Below, piece after piece: positions 8,023-15,436 of a stretch of 29,431 nucleotides of DNA. Positions within the stretch are counted from its first letter, which is position 1, and each line of letters opens with the position of its first letter. Under the pieces are notes generated by a model. That model did not search any database. It saw nothing but the letters and a program-made list of their open reading frames with translations, and was not told the DNA's origin. The DNA is from PALSA-693 sp963834725 (GTDB lineage: Bacteria > Actinomycetota > Acidimicrobiia > Acidimicrobiales > Palsa-688), in assembly GCA_963834725.1 (NCBI GenBank), contig CAWICN010000002.1:1-29431 (forward strand), written 5' to 3'. Position numbers and translations under genes: made by a program.

Positions 8023-8670
8023 ATGCGAGAACCTGTCAAGCCCAGTCTTGGCCGACGGGCCCGCAAGGCCCTGGCCACCCGCCATCGTCTGCTCGACGCC
8101 GCCGAGACACTGTTCGCCCGCGATGGCTACGCCGCTACAACTATCTCCGCCATCGCCGACGAAGCCGACGTGGCCGTCCAGACCGTGTACGCCGTCTTCG
8201 GTACCAAGCGCGCCCTCCTCACCGAACTTCTCGCCGCGCGCGTCGTGGGCGACGAGGACGCCACCCCCTTACAACGTCGAGGGCAATGGCAAGCCATCGA
8301 GCAGGAAGACGACCCCCGGCGGCAGCTGGCGCTGTTCGCGGCCCTGGCCACCCAGATCGGCGACCGTATCGCCACCGTCTACCAGGTCCTCGCCGCGGCG
8401 GCCAGCTCCGACCCCGAAATCGCCGACCTGTACCGTAACCAACAGCAAGCCCGCTACAAAGATCAGCGGCGGCTGGCGCGGTCCCTGGCTCGCAAAGGGG
8501 CGCTGCGACCGGGTCTGACTGAGACGATGGCGACCGACGTCATGTGGACCATCGCCAACCCCCACACCCATCACGCCCTCATCGGGGAGCGGCAATGGAC
8601 GCCAGACCAATACGAGCATTGGCTCGCACAGATCCTGAACTGCGCGTTGCTCTCAGAGCCGTCCAGCTGA
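8023..8670 (+). CDS. TetR-family transcriptional regulator
   Basis: 215 aa. The N-terminal TetR HTH (about 20-65) reads RHRLLDAAETLFARDGYAA, then ISAIADEADVAVQTVYAVFGTK with the usual YxxF turn. The ligand-binding C-terminal half is unremarkable (QLALFAALATQIGDRIATVY, then WTPDQYEHWLAQIL). ATG 8023 is preferred over an upstream ATG at 7987 because that one lies inside the operator. It probably represses both itself and the divergent FAD monooxygenase. Confidence 0.88.
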   Translation: MREPVKPSLGRRARKALATRHRLLDAAETLFARDGYAATTISAIADEADVAVQTVYAVFGTKRALLTELLAARVVGDEDATPLQRRGQWQAIEQEDDPRRQLALFAALATQIGDRIATVYQVLAAAASSDPEIADLYRNQQQARYKDQRRLARSLARKGALRPGLTETMATDVMWTIANPHTHHALIGERQWTPDQYEHWLAQILNCALLSEPSS

Positions 8671-8897
8671 GCGGGCGACTCGGTGCCAGTACCTCACGCT
8701 CAGCCGTGGCCGGACGGGTACCCACCGCAGCCGTCATCCCCGGGGCGGCCACCGGCCCGAGAATCAACGCGCACACAGACGAAAAGCGCCCCAAAATTCG
8801 AAAGCAGCGTCCCCGAACGACAAAAGTCCGTCGCCCTCCACCGCCGGCGGCTGGGCGCTTATCCGGGTGAAGCTCCCGGCCGATCGATCAGCTGGCG

Positions 8898-9311
8898 TCA
8901 GTTGTGTAGCACGGGAGCGTACGAGACGCCGACGATCGCGCCCTCCGGTGACTGCAGCCTGGCGACGGTCTGACCCCACGGTTCCTCACGAGGTCCGTGC
9001 AGCAGCTCATAGCCTGCCTGCTCGAGTTCTTCTGCGGCCGAGGCGACGGTAGCGGCGTCGGCGACGTCAAACTCGATGCTGACCTGCGGCACCGGCCGCT
9101 CCGAAGGCCACTGGTCGGTGCCGAAGCACGCCTTCGCGGCTTGGGATAGCGGCCAGATCCCGAAGGACTTGCAGCCGGCGATCTGCTCGCTGTGGTGATA
9201 CCCGTCGCCCTCGCCGTGCAGCGGCAGGCCGAGGGTTTCGACATACAGCTGGTGGCTGCATGCCGGATCCGGCGCGATCACGGCCACGGTCGCGAGGAAC
9301 TCGATCTTCAC
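8898..9311 (-). CDS. VOC-family (glyoxalase/bleomycin-resistance fold) protein
   Basis: 137 aa starting at GTG 9311, which follows GGAGAAGGAG. It opens VKIEFLATVAVIAPDPACSHQLYVETLGLPL, the first VOC beta-alpha-beta unit, and closes with HGPREEPWGQTVARLQSPEGAIVGVSY, the second unit; LQSPEG holds the usual C-terminal Glu. The substrate is unknown. It is divergent from an AraC-type regulator only about 30 bp away, the common pairing of such VOC proteins with DUF6597-AraC regulators. Confidence 0.85.
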   Translation of the reverse strand: MKIEFLATVAVIAPDPACSHQLYVETLGLPLHGEGDGYHHSEQIAGCKSFGIWPLSQAAKACFGTDQWPSERPVPQVSIEFDVADAATVASAAEELEQAGYELLHGPREEPWGQTVARLQSPEGAIVGVSYAPVLHN

Positions 9312-9338
9312 GTCTCCTTCTCCTCTGCTTACATATAG

Positions 9339-10101
9339 GTGAGCATGACGCGCGAAGCTGGTCATGTCTTGAACGAAACGGACATCTACCGAGAGTGGGC
9401 GCCGCCATCGGGCTGGGAGGAGGTGGTCGCCTGCTGCTGGGAACAGCGAGTCAGCGCCGACCGTGTCCAGCGCGTGCTGCCAGATGGTCACGCCGACCTG
9501 ATCATCTACGACACCGGACAGATGGAGGTGACCGGACTCCATGACCAGGTGGCACTCCCCGCCCTGGCCGCGGGCGCCCATCTGCAAGGCATACGGTTCC
9601 GTCCCGCTGCGGTTGCCGCCGCCTTCGGAACGCCGGCGTCGCTGCTACGCAACCGGACTCTGCCGGCAGACGCCGTTCTGGGCTCCAAGAGGGCGAGCCG
9701 GCTGATCGACGCAGACGGGAGGGACATCTGGATCCGCTCCATCACGCCTGATCCCAGAACATGCGCGGCCGGTGAAGTTGCTGGCCGGCCGGTCGGTTGA
9801 TGAGGTCGCGGTCGCGCACGACATCAGCGGGAGACAGCTTCGACGCCTCGTCTCGGCGGACGTGGGCCTGCCGCCGAAGTTGTACCAACAGGTCGTGCGG
9901 CTGCAACGTTTCGTCCGCGCCATCGACGCTGGGGCGCAACTCGCGGGCGCAGCCGCGGCCGCTGGGTACGCAGACCAACCCCACATGACGCGCAACATCC
10001 ACCGGTTCTGTGGAATTGCACCCGCCCACCTCGCACGCGAACGGCGTGGACCCACTATCGCCGGCGAGCCCAGACCGCCACGACCAGATTCGATTCCCTA
10101 A
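9339..10101 (+). pseudogene. AraC-family regulator (DUF6597-like plus HTH), frameshifted
   Basis: The N-terminal domain (GWEEVVACCWEQR, RVLPDGHADLIIY, LQGIRFRPAAVAAAFG) is the DUF6597-type sensor. The C-terminal double HTH (LAGRSVDEVAVAHDISGRQL, LPPKLYQQVVRLQRF, AAAAGYADQPHMTRNIHRF, GIAPAHL) is complete but lies one base out of frame. Removing one C from the CCC near 9752 joins ITPDP to EHARPVKLLAG and gives a full-length protein of about 250 aa. Start is GTG 9339 or ATG 9345. It probably regulates the divergent VOC gene. Indel error or recent inactivation cannot be told apart here. Confidence 0.8.
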
Positions 10102-10416
10102 CCCTCGGCAGCCCTCCCGGGTGCCCCAAAAGATCAGCGGAAACCATCCCAGAACCTGCGGGTATCGATTGACCCAGATCGATGCTCCTAGGGGTTGTCA
10201 AGGTGCGATTTTGGTTCCGGTGGTCGGGTCGTCGGCGGGGGTTGCGGCAGGACACAGATGGGCCACTGGGGGCAGGCTCTTAGGAGGCCAGCAACGGTTG
10301 CCGCGTGACGAAGATCGTGTGGGCCGGCGGCGGGTCGACGGATCGTTCTGAGGACAACTCCGGGTGTCCGGGGTGTCAGCCGGCTCTGGGGTCAGACCCG
10401 CCAGCCAGGTGGGTGC

Positions 10417-11431
10417 TCAGAGCGGCTTGAGGTAGTAGTGGACGTCGCGGGCGACGTAGCGCTTGAGCACACGGATGATTTCCTTCTTGGACAGGCCTTC
10501 CTTGGTTCTCCGCTCGACGTAGCGGCGGGTGCGGGGGTCGGAGCTCATGCGGGTGATCACGATGTTCCACAGCGCGGCGTTGGCTTGGCGGTCACCTCCG
10601 GGGTTGAGCCGATGGCGGACGACCTTGCCCGAGGAGGCCTCGATGGGAGCGACCCCGCACAGCCGCGCCCAGGAAGGCTCGGAGCGGAGCCGGTCGGGGT
10701 TGTCGCCGGCAGCTACCAACAGGGCGGCCGCGCTGTCGATGCCAACCCCGTAGAGCGATAGCAGAATCCTCGTGACCTTCTCGCAGGAGCTGGGTGAGCA
10801 GCCGGTCGATCCCGGCCGTCTCCGCGTCGAGGGCCAGCACCCGCCGGCCCAACGCCCGCAGCGCGGTCTTGGTCGCCGAAACGACGGGGTCGCTCCCCGC
10901 TCGAGGGCGCATGGTCGCCGCCCGTCGGGCGACCATCTTGCTGGTGAGGCCTTGGAGCGTTCGGCGGATCTCCTCAGGGGCGGTGAAACCCAAATGGCGG
11001 ATCTGGTTGAGGGTCTTGATCTTGGTCGACTTCGCCGACCGCTTCGCCACCACCAGCGCCCGGATCGCCTCCACATTTCCGTCCCGGGTCTTGGCCGCTC
11101 CAAGCTGACGTGCACCCTGGGCCGCCCTGGCCGCCTCGATGGCATCGACCACATCGGTCTTGCCCCTGCGCCGTCGTTCCTGGCGGTTCGGGCGGTCCAC
11201 CTCGACCACGGCCACCCCGGCCCGACGGAGGTATCGGGCCAGCGGTGCCCCATACGACCCGGTGCCCTCCACACCCACCTTGACCACGCCCCCCAAGCTC
11301 TTCAACCAGACCAGCAGCGCCTTGTTCCCCGCCGGAGTGGTCGGGAACTGCTCGACGCCCAACAGACCGCCGATCCCGTCCAGCGCGGCGGCGACGTTCA
11401 AGTCCAGATGGGTGTCCACGCCACCAGTCAC
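10417..11431 (-). pseudogene. IS110-family transposase (DEDD recombinase), frameshifted
   Basis: GTG 11431 opens the RuvC-like domain with the DEDD residues Asp6 (GGVDTHLD), Glu55 (VGVEGTGSYG), Asp93 and Asp96 (KTDVVDA). A one-base-type shift near 10775-10790, around CTCCTGCGAGAAGG, moves the second half into another frame. That half (ILLSLYGVGIDSAAALLVAAGDNP, then LCGVAPIEASSGK with the serine of the Tnp C-terminal domain, HRLNPGGDRQANAALW, and KEIIRVLKRYVARDV) is complete. With the shift repaired it would be about 338 aa and apparently intact. Confidence 0.85.
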
Positions 11432-11449
11432 GGGGCGCTAGGTACCTAC

Positions 11450-11640
11450 GATTGTCAACGCCATCCCTGCCTTTCATTGTTCGGTTTGGGGTGGCGCAGC
11501 CGCTCTCCAGCGGCACGGTGGATCGTCCTGTTCCCGCAGGGCGATCCGCCACTCTCAACCGGCGGCACCACCACCTTGGAACCGGCCGACGAAAATCGTT
11601 GTAAAGACAAGCCAGCTGACCATCAGCCGCTTCAGGAGTC
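11450..11640 (-). ncRNA. Candidate IS110 bridge RNA (leader upstream of transposase)
   Basis: The non-coding leader upstream of the IS110 transposase holds strong hairpins. One pairs GCCGCT with AGCGGC around a 4-base loop (11499-11514). A larger one pairs GGATCG with CGATCC and, inside it, CCTG with CAGG (11520-11547). In IS110-group elements this leader encodes the bridge RNA whose loops pair with target and donor DNA. Position and structure fit; loop-to-DNA matches were not established. Confidence 0.45.
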
Positions 11641-11895
11641 ACACCAGATCCAGGCAAGCTGAACGTAACCCCCCACCCATCATCAGCGGGTGGATACCGA
11701 ATAGCCCTACCTTCATCCTCTGTGCCGGCTCAGGGCGCGCTGTCAGGCCGCTCCCGAACGCTCCCCGCTGCCTTCCGCGAGCGAACCCTCGTTCAGCTGA
11801 CGTGCCGCAAGGCTGTCCCGGTAGCCAAGAGCTTACGGAACGACTCCCGGGACGTGCTGGTAGACCGGCGGTTCGTACCGGATGACGATCCTGTG

Positions 11896-12004
11896 TGACA
11901 CGCTCACGCGTTCGACATGACCCCCGGCCGGCCGGCACCGTAGGGGGTTGCCTGGTCAAACGGGGCAGCGGCGGCACCGGCGTCGTGAACGTACGTGCGC
12001 TCGC
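11896..12004 (+). repeat. Dispersed repeat, copy B
   Basis: TGACACGC (11896-11903), CCGTAGGGGGTTGCC 42 bases on (11938-11952), and GTGAACGTACGTGCGCTCGC (11985-12004). Same order, orientation and near-equal spacing as copy A. It lies in the gene-free stretch between the IS110 leader and the YjbR-like gene; I see no convincing gene in 11641-12127. Confidence 0.6.
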
Positions 12005-12127
12005 AGGAGGTCAGGGGCGCCCTGACCACAGGGATTATGAGCCGCTGATATGGGACACCTTTCGCGGCCGACTGGTGTCGCGGTACGGCGTTCGGTCGGG
12101 GTCGCGGGGCAGGTTGAGGGGTGTGGG

Positions 12128-12883
12128 TCAACCGGCGGGACGCGTTTCATGGGGACGGCTGTCGAGTTGCGCGATGAGGTCTGGGGACGCGACCTCGCGC
12201 CACGCGTCTTCGAGGATTTCGGCGATTTCGGCTAGGTCGTCGGGTCCTCGATGCTCCGGGAGGCGGGTGATTACGGCACCGGGCTCTGTTGGGTCGCCGT
12301 AGTGGGGGGTGGTGAACCACCGGTCGGGTCGTGCCGCCAGGAGCGCGGGCCGCTGCTCGCAGCGGAGGATCACCAGCGTGTTCTCATCGTCGGGGGGAAG
12401 AAGGTTGCCGGGACGACCGGCCTCGGGAGGCCCGTACCGAGCGAAACGCGTCTTCTTGTCGGTGCCGATGAGGAACCCGGGTTCGTTACCCCAGATTGGC
12501 CCCTCGACCGCGCCCGGCAGGGCAAGGATGACCTTGCGGATGTCGTCCAAGGTGATGGCGGGCTGCTTCGCCCAGCGGGCGCGGGTTCGCCGGTGTGTCG
12601 TCACCGCTACCTTCGGCGCCCGCTCGGCCCACGCGGTTTCAATCAGGCCGCGCAGGTCGTCACGGCCGATGGTGCGCAGCACGATTGTCTGACCGTCGAC
12701 CACGGCCGAGCCGTCGTGTTCGTCGACGCGCAGGAACGACTCACCGCCGACCTTGTGGGTGCTGACCCCGGCGCGGGTGGTCGTCGCCACCCCCTCCAGT
12801 GCGTTCGCGACCGCTCGGGCGTAGGCCGGGTAGGAGCCGGTCTGGTGGTCGAGTTTCCTGGGCGCGCCCCAGCTCTTGGCCAT
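12128..12883 (-). CDS. Tandem YjbR/MmcQ-like protein (own start inside the fused frame)
   Basis: ATG 12883 (MAKSWGAPRKLDH) follows AAGGAGGCATC, a near-ideal ribosome site, so this 251-aa protein is probably made on its own even though it lies in the same frame as the WYL regulator. The second half is a clear YjbR fold (ITLDDIRKVILALPGAVEG, then TRFARYGPP, ALLAARPDRWFTTPHYGDP, and LAEIAEILEDAWREVA). The first half looks like a second, diverged copy (ALEGVATTTRAGV, then FLRVDEHDGSAVV and LRGLIETAWAERAPK) and resembles the fragments at 61-216 and 27512-27787. YjbR-type proteins are DNA-binding-like; function unknown. Confidence 0.7.
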   Translation of the reverse strand: MAKSWGAPRKLDHQTGSYPAYARAVANALEGVATTTRAGVSTHKVGGESFLRVDEHDGSAVVDGQTIVLRTIGRDDLRGLIETAWAERAPKVAVTTHRRTRARWAKQPAITLDDIRKVILALPGAVEGPIWGNEPGFLIGTDKKTRFARYGPPEAGRPGNLLPPDDENTLVILRCEQRPALLAARPDRWFTTPHYGDPTEPGAVITRLPEHRGPDDLAEIAEILEDAWREVASPDLIAQLDSRPHETRPAG

Positions 12884-13540
12884 GATGCCTCCTTCGATTT
12901 GGCGCACCGGCGCCGTTTCGCCGGTCTCGCGAACGGACACGATGCGATCTAGACGGAACTCGCGGACGTCGTCGCGCGGGCGGCACCACGCCACGAGAAA
13001 CGAACCGTCAGGTGTGATCTGTAAGCCGTGGGCCTCGACGGCTCGGGCGGTGACGCGGCCCCCGCAGTCGCGATAGCCGATCTCGACCACCGACCGTCCG
13101 ACCACGGCGCGCTCGATGGCTGCCACGATGTCACGGGCACCCCTCCGGCCGAAGTCGCCGAGACGTAGCCGTCCAGCGATCTCGAGCGCACGGGCCGCTT
13201 CCCCGCTCTGCATGGCGGCGAGAATCTTCTGCTCCGCCCGGCGCCCCGCCTCCGCGAACGGGAGCGTTCGCGCCGCCGCGAGGGCCGAGATGACCGCCAA
13301 CGCTTCGGTGGCGTCGAAGTTTAGAGGCGGGAGGCTCCACCGCTCGTCGAGCGCATAACCACCGCCGCGGCCCCGCTGCGACCAGATCGGCACGCCCGCC
13401 TGCTGCAAGGCGAGGATGTCGCGCTCGACCGTGCGTGCCGTCACCTCGAGCGTCGCGGCCAGTTCGCCGCGGGACACGGGCCGGGGGGCTCGGCTGCGGA
13501 GCTCCTCGACCAGCGCATAGAGGCGATCCGTCCGGCGAAC
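12128..13540 (-). CDS. WYL-domain regulator fused in frame to a tandem YjbR-like protein
   Basis: One open frame encodes two normally separate proteins. Residues 1-60 (RRTDRLYALVEELR, VTARTVERDILALQQAGVPIW, then GGGYAL) are the HTH of a YafY-type regulator. Residues about 120-205 (AIERAVVGRSVVEIGYRD, FLVAWCRPRDDVREFRLDRI) are the WYL ligand domain. From residue 220 the YjbR-like protein follows (next entry). The best ribosome site, GGGAGGAGG, is set for a start at 13540, but that codon is GTT; the first usable downstream start is GTG 13475-13477, which would cut into the HTH. An ATG further upstream is out of frame. So the regulator may have lost its start codon. Its natural target is probably the VOC gene at 16525. 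Confidence 0.72.
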   Translation of the reverse strand, partial: VRRTDRLYALVEELRSRAPRPVSRGELAATLEVTARTVERDILALQQAGVPIWSQRGRGGGYALDERWSLPPLNFDATEALAVISALAAARTLPFAEAGRRAEQKILAAMQSGEAARALEIAGRLRLGDFGRRGARDIVAAIERAVVGRSVVEIGYRDCGGRVTARAVEAHGLQITPDGSFLVAWCRPRDDVREFRLDRIVSVRETGETAPVRQIEGGIMAKSWGAPRKLDHQTGSYPAYARAVANALEGVATTTRAGVSTHKVGGESFLRVDEHDGSAVVDGQTIVLRTIGRDDLRGLIETAWAERAPKVAVTTHRRTRARWAKQPAITLDDIRKVILALPGAVEGPIWGNEPGFLIGTDKKTRFARYGPPEAGRPGNLLPPDDENTLVILRCEQRPALLAARPDRWFTTPHYGDPTEPGAVITRLPEHRGPDDLAEIAEILEDAWREVASPDLIAQLDSRPHETRPAG

Positions 13541-13579
13541 GTCGTCCTCCTCCCATAACCGGGATCGTACGATCCGACA

Positions 13580-13602
13580 GTCGACAGCGTCGTGTGGACA
13601 TT
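13580..13602. promoter_or_regulatory. Left half of a large operator palindrome split by the transposon
   Basis: GTCGACA (13580-13586) and TGTGGACATT (13593-13602) are repeated inverted at 16496-16502 and 16480-16489. With the transposon and one target copy removed, the two halves face each other across 14 bases, forming a long palindrome between the WYL regulator and the VOC gene. Probably the WYL protein's operator; inferred. Confidence 0.6.
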
Positions 13603-13605
13603 ATG

Positions 13606-13613
13606 GATCTTCT
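13606..13613 (+). repeat. 8-bp target site duplication, left
   Basis: GATCTTCT directly outside the left inverted repeat, repeated at 16469-16476. Eight bases is the duplication size known for the IS1595 family. Confidence 0.9.
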
Positions 13614-13637
13614 GGGGATGTGTGACTTGACAAACCC
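13614..13637 (+). repeat. Terminal inverted repeat, left
   Basis: Begins GGGGATGTGTGACTTGAC and ends CAAACCC; identical over all 24 bases to the reverse complement of 16445-16468. Confidence 0.92.
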
Positions 13638-13656
13638 ACACCTTGAGGTGGACAAT
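13627..13656 (+). promoter_or_regulatory. Inward promoter embedded in the left inverted repeat
   Basis: TTGACA (13627-13632), 18 bases, then GACAAT (13651-13656). This would start transcription about 36 bases before the VapD-like ATG. The right repeat has the same design ahead of the transposase. Confidence 0.5.
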
Positions 13657-13698
13657 GGATCACCTAGCAGTGAGTTTCAGGAGCGCGAGAATGCCGCC

Positions 13699-14124
13699 AT
13701 GACGATGACAGAGGCACGCCCACCGGAGGCCAACTGGCCCACGGTGGCCGGGGGGGAGCGTCGGAGGGTGTACGCCATAGCGTTCGACATGGACACAAGC
13801 GCCCTGAAGGAGCACTACGGCGGTGCCAGTTGGCGCGCCGCTTACAGGGACATCAGGGACTTCCTAGCGGGCTATGGGTTCACCTGGAAGCAAGGCTCGC
13901 TGCAATTCAGCAGCGACGACGTAACACCCGTGGTTGTCGTACTGGCCGCACAGGAAATGGCAAAGCGGTTCTCCTGGTTCGGCCCTTCGGTCAGAGATAT
14001 TCGGATGTTGCGGATCGAGGAAGACAACGATCTGCTTCCCGCGGTGGCTTCTGTGGCGCCGGTGGCACCTCATCCGCCATCCGAAATCATCGACCTGTTT
14101 TCCTTCCTGGACGAGCAGGACTAG
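13699..14124 (+). CDS. VapD-like protein (Cas2-related ribonuclease fold)
   Basis: 141 aa from ATG 13699. The core matches virulence-associated protein D: VYAIAFDMDTSALKEHYG (first strand with the conserved Asp residues), ASWRAAYRDIRDFLAGYGF, WKQGSLQF, and WFGPSVRDIRMLRIEE, the family's C-terminal signature. VapD proteins are small endoribonucleases related in fold to Cas2 and often act as toxins. The conserved part begins at residue 24, where GTG 13768 behind GGGGGGAG could be an alternative start that gives the usual VapD length; the extra N-terminus and the Pro-rich, acidic tail (PPSEIIDLFSFLDEQD) are additions. No obvious VapX-like antitoxin gene lies beside it. It is the first cargo gene of the transposon and convergent with the next gene. 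Confidence 0.8.
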   Translation: MTMTEARPPEANWPTVAGGERRRVYAIAFDMDTSALKEHYGGASWRAAYRDIRDFLAGYGFTWKQGSLQFSSDDVTPVVVVLAAQEMAKRFSWFGPSVRDIRMLRIEEDNDLLPAVASVAPVAPHPPSEIIDLFSFLDEQD

Positions 14125-14219
14125 CGTCAGGCGGCTCCGGGTTATCCTCTGGCTCGACGGCCAAAAGCGCCCGCAACGCGTCCGCCGGGTGGAGAGGGAT
14201 CCGGACCGGTTTGTCCATC

Positions 14220-15068
14220 TCAGGGTTCGGCTGGGCTGGCATGGTCGCTCAAAGGCTCGGTGATGGCACGGTCATCGCGGGACCCCGCTCCGTTGGGGTC
14301 CAGGGAAGGTGCAGGATACAGGTAGTCGAGTGTGGCCTTGAGCATCTTCTCCCAAGCCTGCCGGTTGTTGGCATCCCATTGGGCATCCTTGTCGGGTAGA
14401 TCGCGGAACAGGGAGACGATCATCTCATGTTTCATGCCGATCTCCTGCGTTAGGCCGTCTCCAGTATCTTCAGGTCCCACGTCGCCTGCCAGCTTATTGG
14501 AGCTCTCTGCCGTCAACTCATGGACAGACGGTTTAACTAGTCGTTCACTGCCTGCCGAGAAGAAGCCGGCCTGCTTGGCCGCCCGCTGGAACTGATAGCG
14601 GGCTATGCGAACACTACTCGCCGGAACCCCGAGCGTTCGCATCCTGGCTTCAAGATCTTCAGGGGAAGGAAGCGTCCCCACCTTGTACAAGTCATAGAGC
14701 CTGGCGAACAGCGGCACATTGAGGAACGCTGTCACGTAGGCGCTGCCACGCGTCTCGGGTCGCAGTGCACTCGCACCTAGTTCGGTGACCGTGATCGTCC
14801 CCTTCTTCGGTCCGATGAAGCCGTACAGGCGAGCCGCACCTATCTTGCTTCGGAACGCGCCATTATTCGGGTTTGCACCGAGCCGCTGAGCGATAGAGGC
14901 GTTATCTGTCTCGCCTCCACATCGTTGCGCTACCTCAACGATCTTGATGGCGCCGTCTAAGTCGTCCCACACGAAGGGGTACTCCGACTTGGGCGGTTTG
15001 ACAACCGCCTCACTGTTAGAACTTACTATAGGCGGTCCATCTGTCAGTGTGGGCGTTACGTCAGTCAT
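14220..15068 (-). CDS. Winged-helix-like protein of unknown function, transposon cargo
   Basis: 282 aa from ATG 15068, which follows AAGGAGAAACC. After a disordered start, YPFVWDDLDGAIKIVEVAQRC begins a helical domain in which ETDNASIAQRLG, GAFRSKIGAARLYGFI and ITVTELGASALRP look like a winged helix with a LTxxG-type wing. A second helical part follows (VTAFLNVPLFARLYDLYK, then SSVRIARYQFQRAAKQAGFF), then a linker and a C-terminal helix (HEMIVSLFRDLPD, and WEKMLKATLDYL). I have no family name for it. The layout suggests a DNA-binding or regulatory protein. It is transcribed away from the structured RNA region and towards the VapD-like gene. Confidence 0.72.
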   Translation of the reverse strand: MTDVTPTLTDGPPIVSSNSEAVVKPPKSEYPFVWDDLDGAIKIVEVAQRCGGETDNASIAQRLGANPNNGAFRSKIGAARLYGFIGPKKGTITVTELGASALRPETRGSAYVTAFLNVPLFARLYDLYKVGTLPSPEDLEARMRTLGVPASSVRIARYQFQRAAKQAGFFSAGSERLVKPSVHELTAESSNKLAGDVGPEDTGDGLTQEIGMKHEMIVSLFRDLPDKDAQWDANNRQAWEKMLKATLDYLYPAPSLDPNGAGSRDDRAITEPLSDHASPAEP

Positions 15069-15176
15069 GGTTTCTCCTTGCTGCAACGTTGCCCACAACA
15101 TACCAGTTCGTTCAGTACCGCCGCGAACATGGTCCACCCGCGGAACGTTGGCCGCGCCTATGCTGACGAAACGGAC

Positions 15177-15204
15177 GTAGCCCCCTGGTTTTCCAGGGGG
15201 CTAC
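15177..15204. terminator. Perfect 12-bp hairpin with TTTT loop
   Basis: GTAGCCCCCTGG, loop TTTT, CCAGGGGGCTAC. A very stable stem in the gap between the winged-helix gene's upstream region and the micro-ORF. There is no T tract on either side, so it may be an insulator or RNA structure rather than a classical terminator. Confidence 0.5.
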
Positions 15205-15240
15205 TATCCGAACGTTGCTACTTTGACAAGGAGGTGACTC

Positions 15241-15264
15241 ATGCCGCCACCACCAATTAACTGA
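15241..15264 (+). CDS. Seven-codon micro-ORF MPPPPIN
   Basis: ATG CCG CCA CCA CCA ATT AAC TGA, three bases after AAGGAGGTGA (15228-15237), a ten-base match to the complement of the 16S rRNA 3' end and the strongest ribosome site in the window. Such an ideal site before a seven-codon frame suggests translation matters, for example as a proline-rich leader peptide. It lies directly upstream of the structured element at 15271-15386. No relative is known to me. Confidence 0.45.
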   Translation: MPPPPIN

Positions 15265-15270
15265 CCCACA

Positions 15271-15386
15271 GGATCCGGCCGGGAGTTGGCATCTCTCGGC
15301 TGGACCACCCCTTGGGGCCTGAGAGTGAGTGGTCCACTCCCGGGGGATTGGCACCCCCGGATCCGGTTCGATTCCGGCAGGCTCCA
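15271..15386 (+). ncRNA. Structured tRNA-like element inside the transposon
   Basis: 15314-15386 folds as a 73-nt cloverleaf: acceptor GGGGCCT with AGGCTCC (one G-U), D arm GAGT/ACTC, a GGGGG/CCCCC arm with 7-base loop ATTGGCA (UGG in the anticodon place), and T arm CCGG-TTCGATT-CCGG. Position 8 is G, not U, and no terminal CCA tail follows, so it is not a standard tRNA. A separate hairpin just upstream (15279-15299) has a 7-bp stem and loop TTGGCAT. TGGACCAC (15301-15308) can instead pair with GTGGTCCA (15329-15336), which would break the D arm. An RNA switch or tRNA mimic is possible. Confidence 0.5.
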
Positions 15387-15436
15387 CGGAGCGGTCAGTA
15401 GCTATATTCTAGCTCTTCGCACCGCCTGCTGGGTGA

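Larger units (their letters stand above)
10190..11640 (-). mobile_element. IS110-family element (ends approximate)
   Basis: An IS110 transposase gene flanked by about 210-225 bp of non-coding DNA on each side. Next to the 3' flank the transposase strand reads TTGACAACCCCTAGGAGC (ends near 10185). A TTGACA at that end fits the known IS110 design in which the circular junction creates a promoter. IS110 elements have no inverted repeats, so the exact edges cannot be read. Confidence 0.6.

Noticed and set aside
11895..12302. Plus-strand 135-aa frame beside the IS110
   Set aside because: Low-complexity, no ribosome site, and its second half is antisense to the YjbR-like gene.
13655..13702. A 15-codon leader frame whose stop overlaps the VapD ATG
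   Set aside because: Its ATG lies inside the proposed -10 of the inverted-repeat promoter, so it would not be on the mRNA.
15314..15386. A normal tRNA-Pro(UGG) gene
   Set aside because: The cloverleaf is good, but position 8 is G instead of U, the base after the anticodon is C, the variable loop has three bases and it overlaps a competing hairpin; kept as tRNA-like only.
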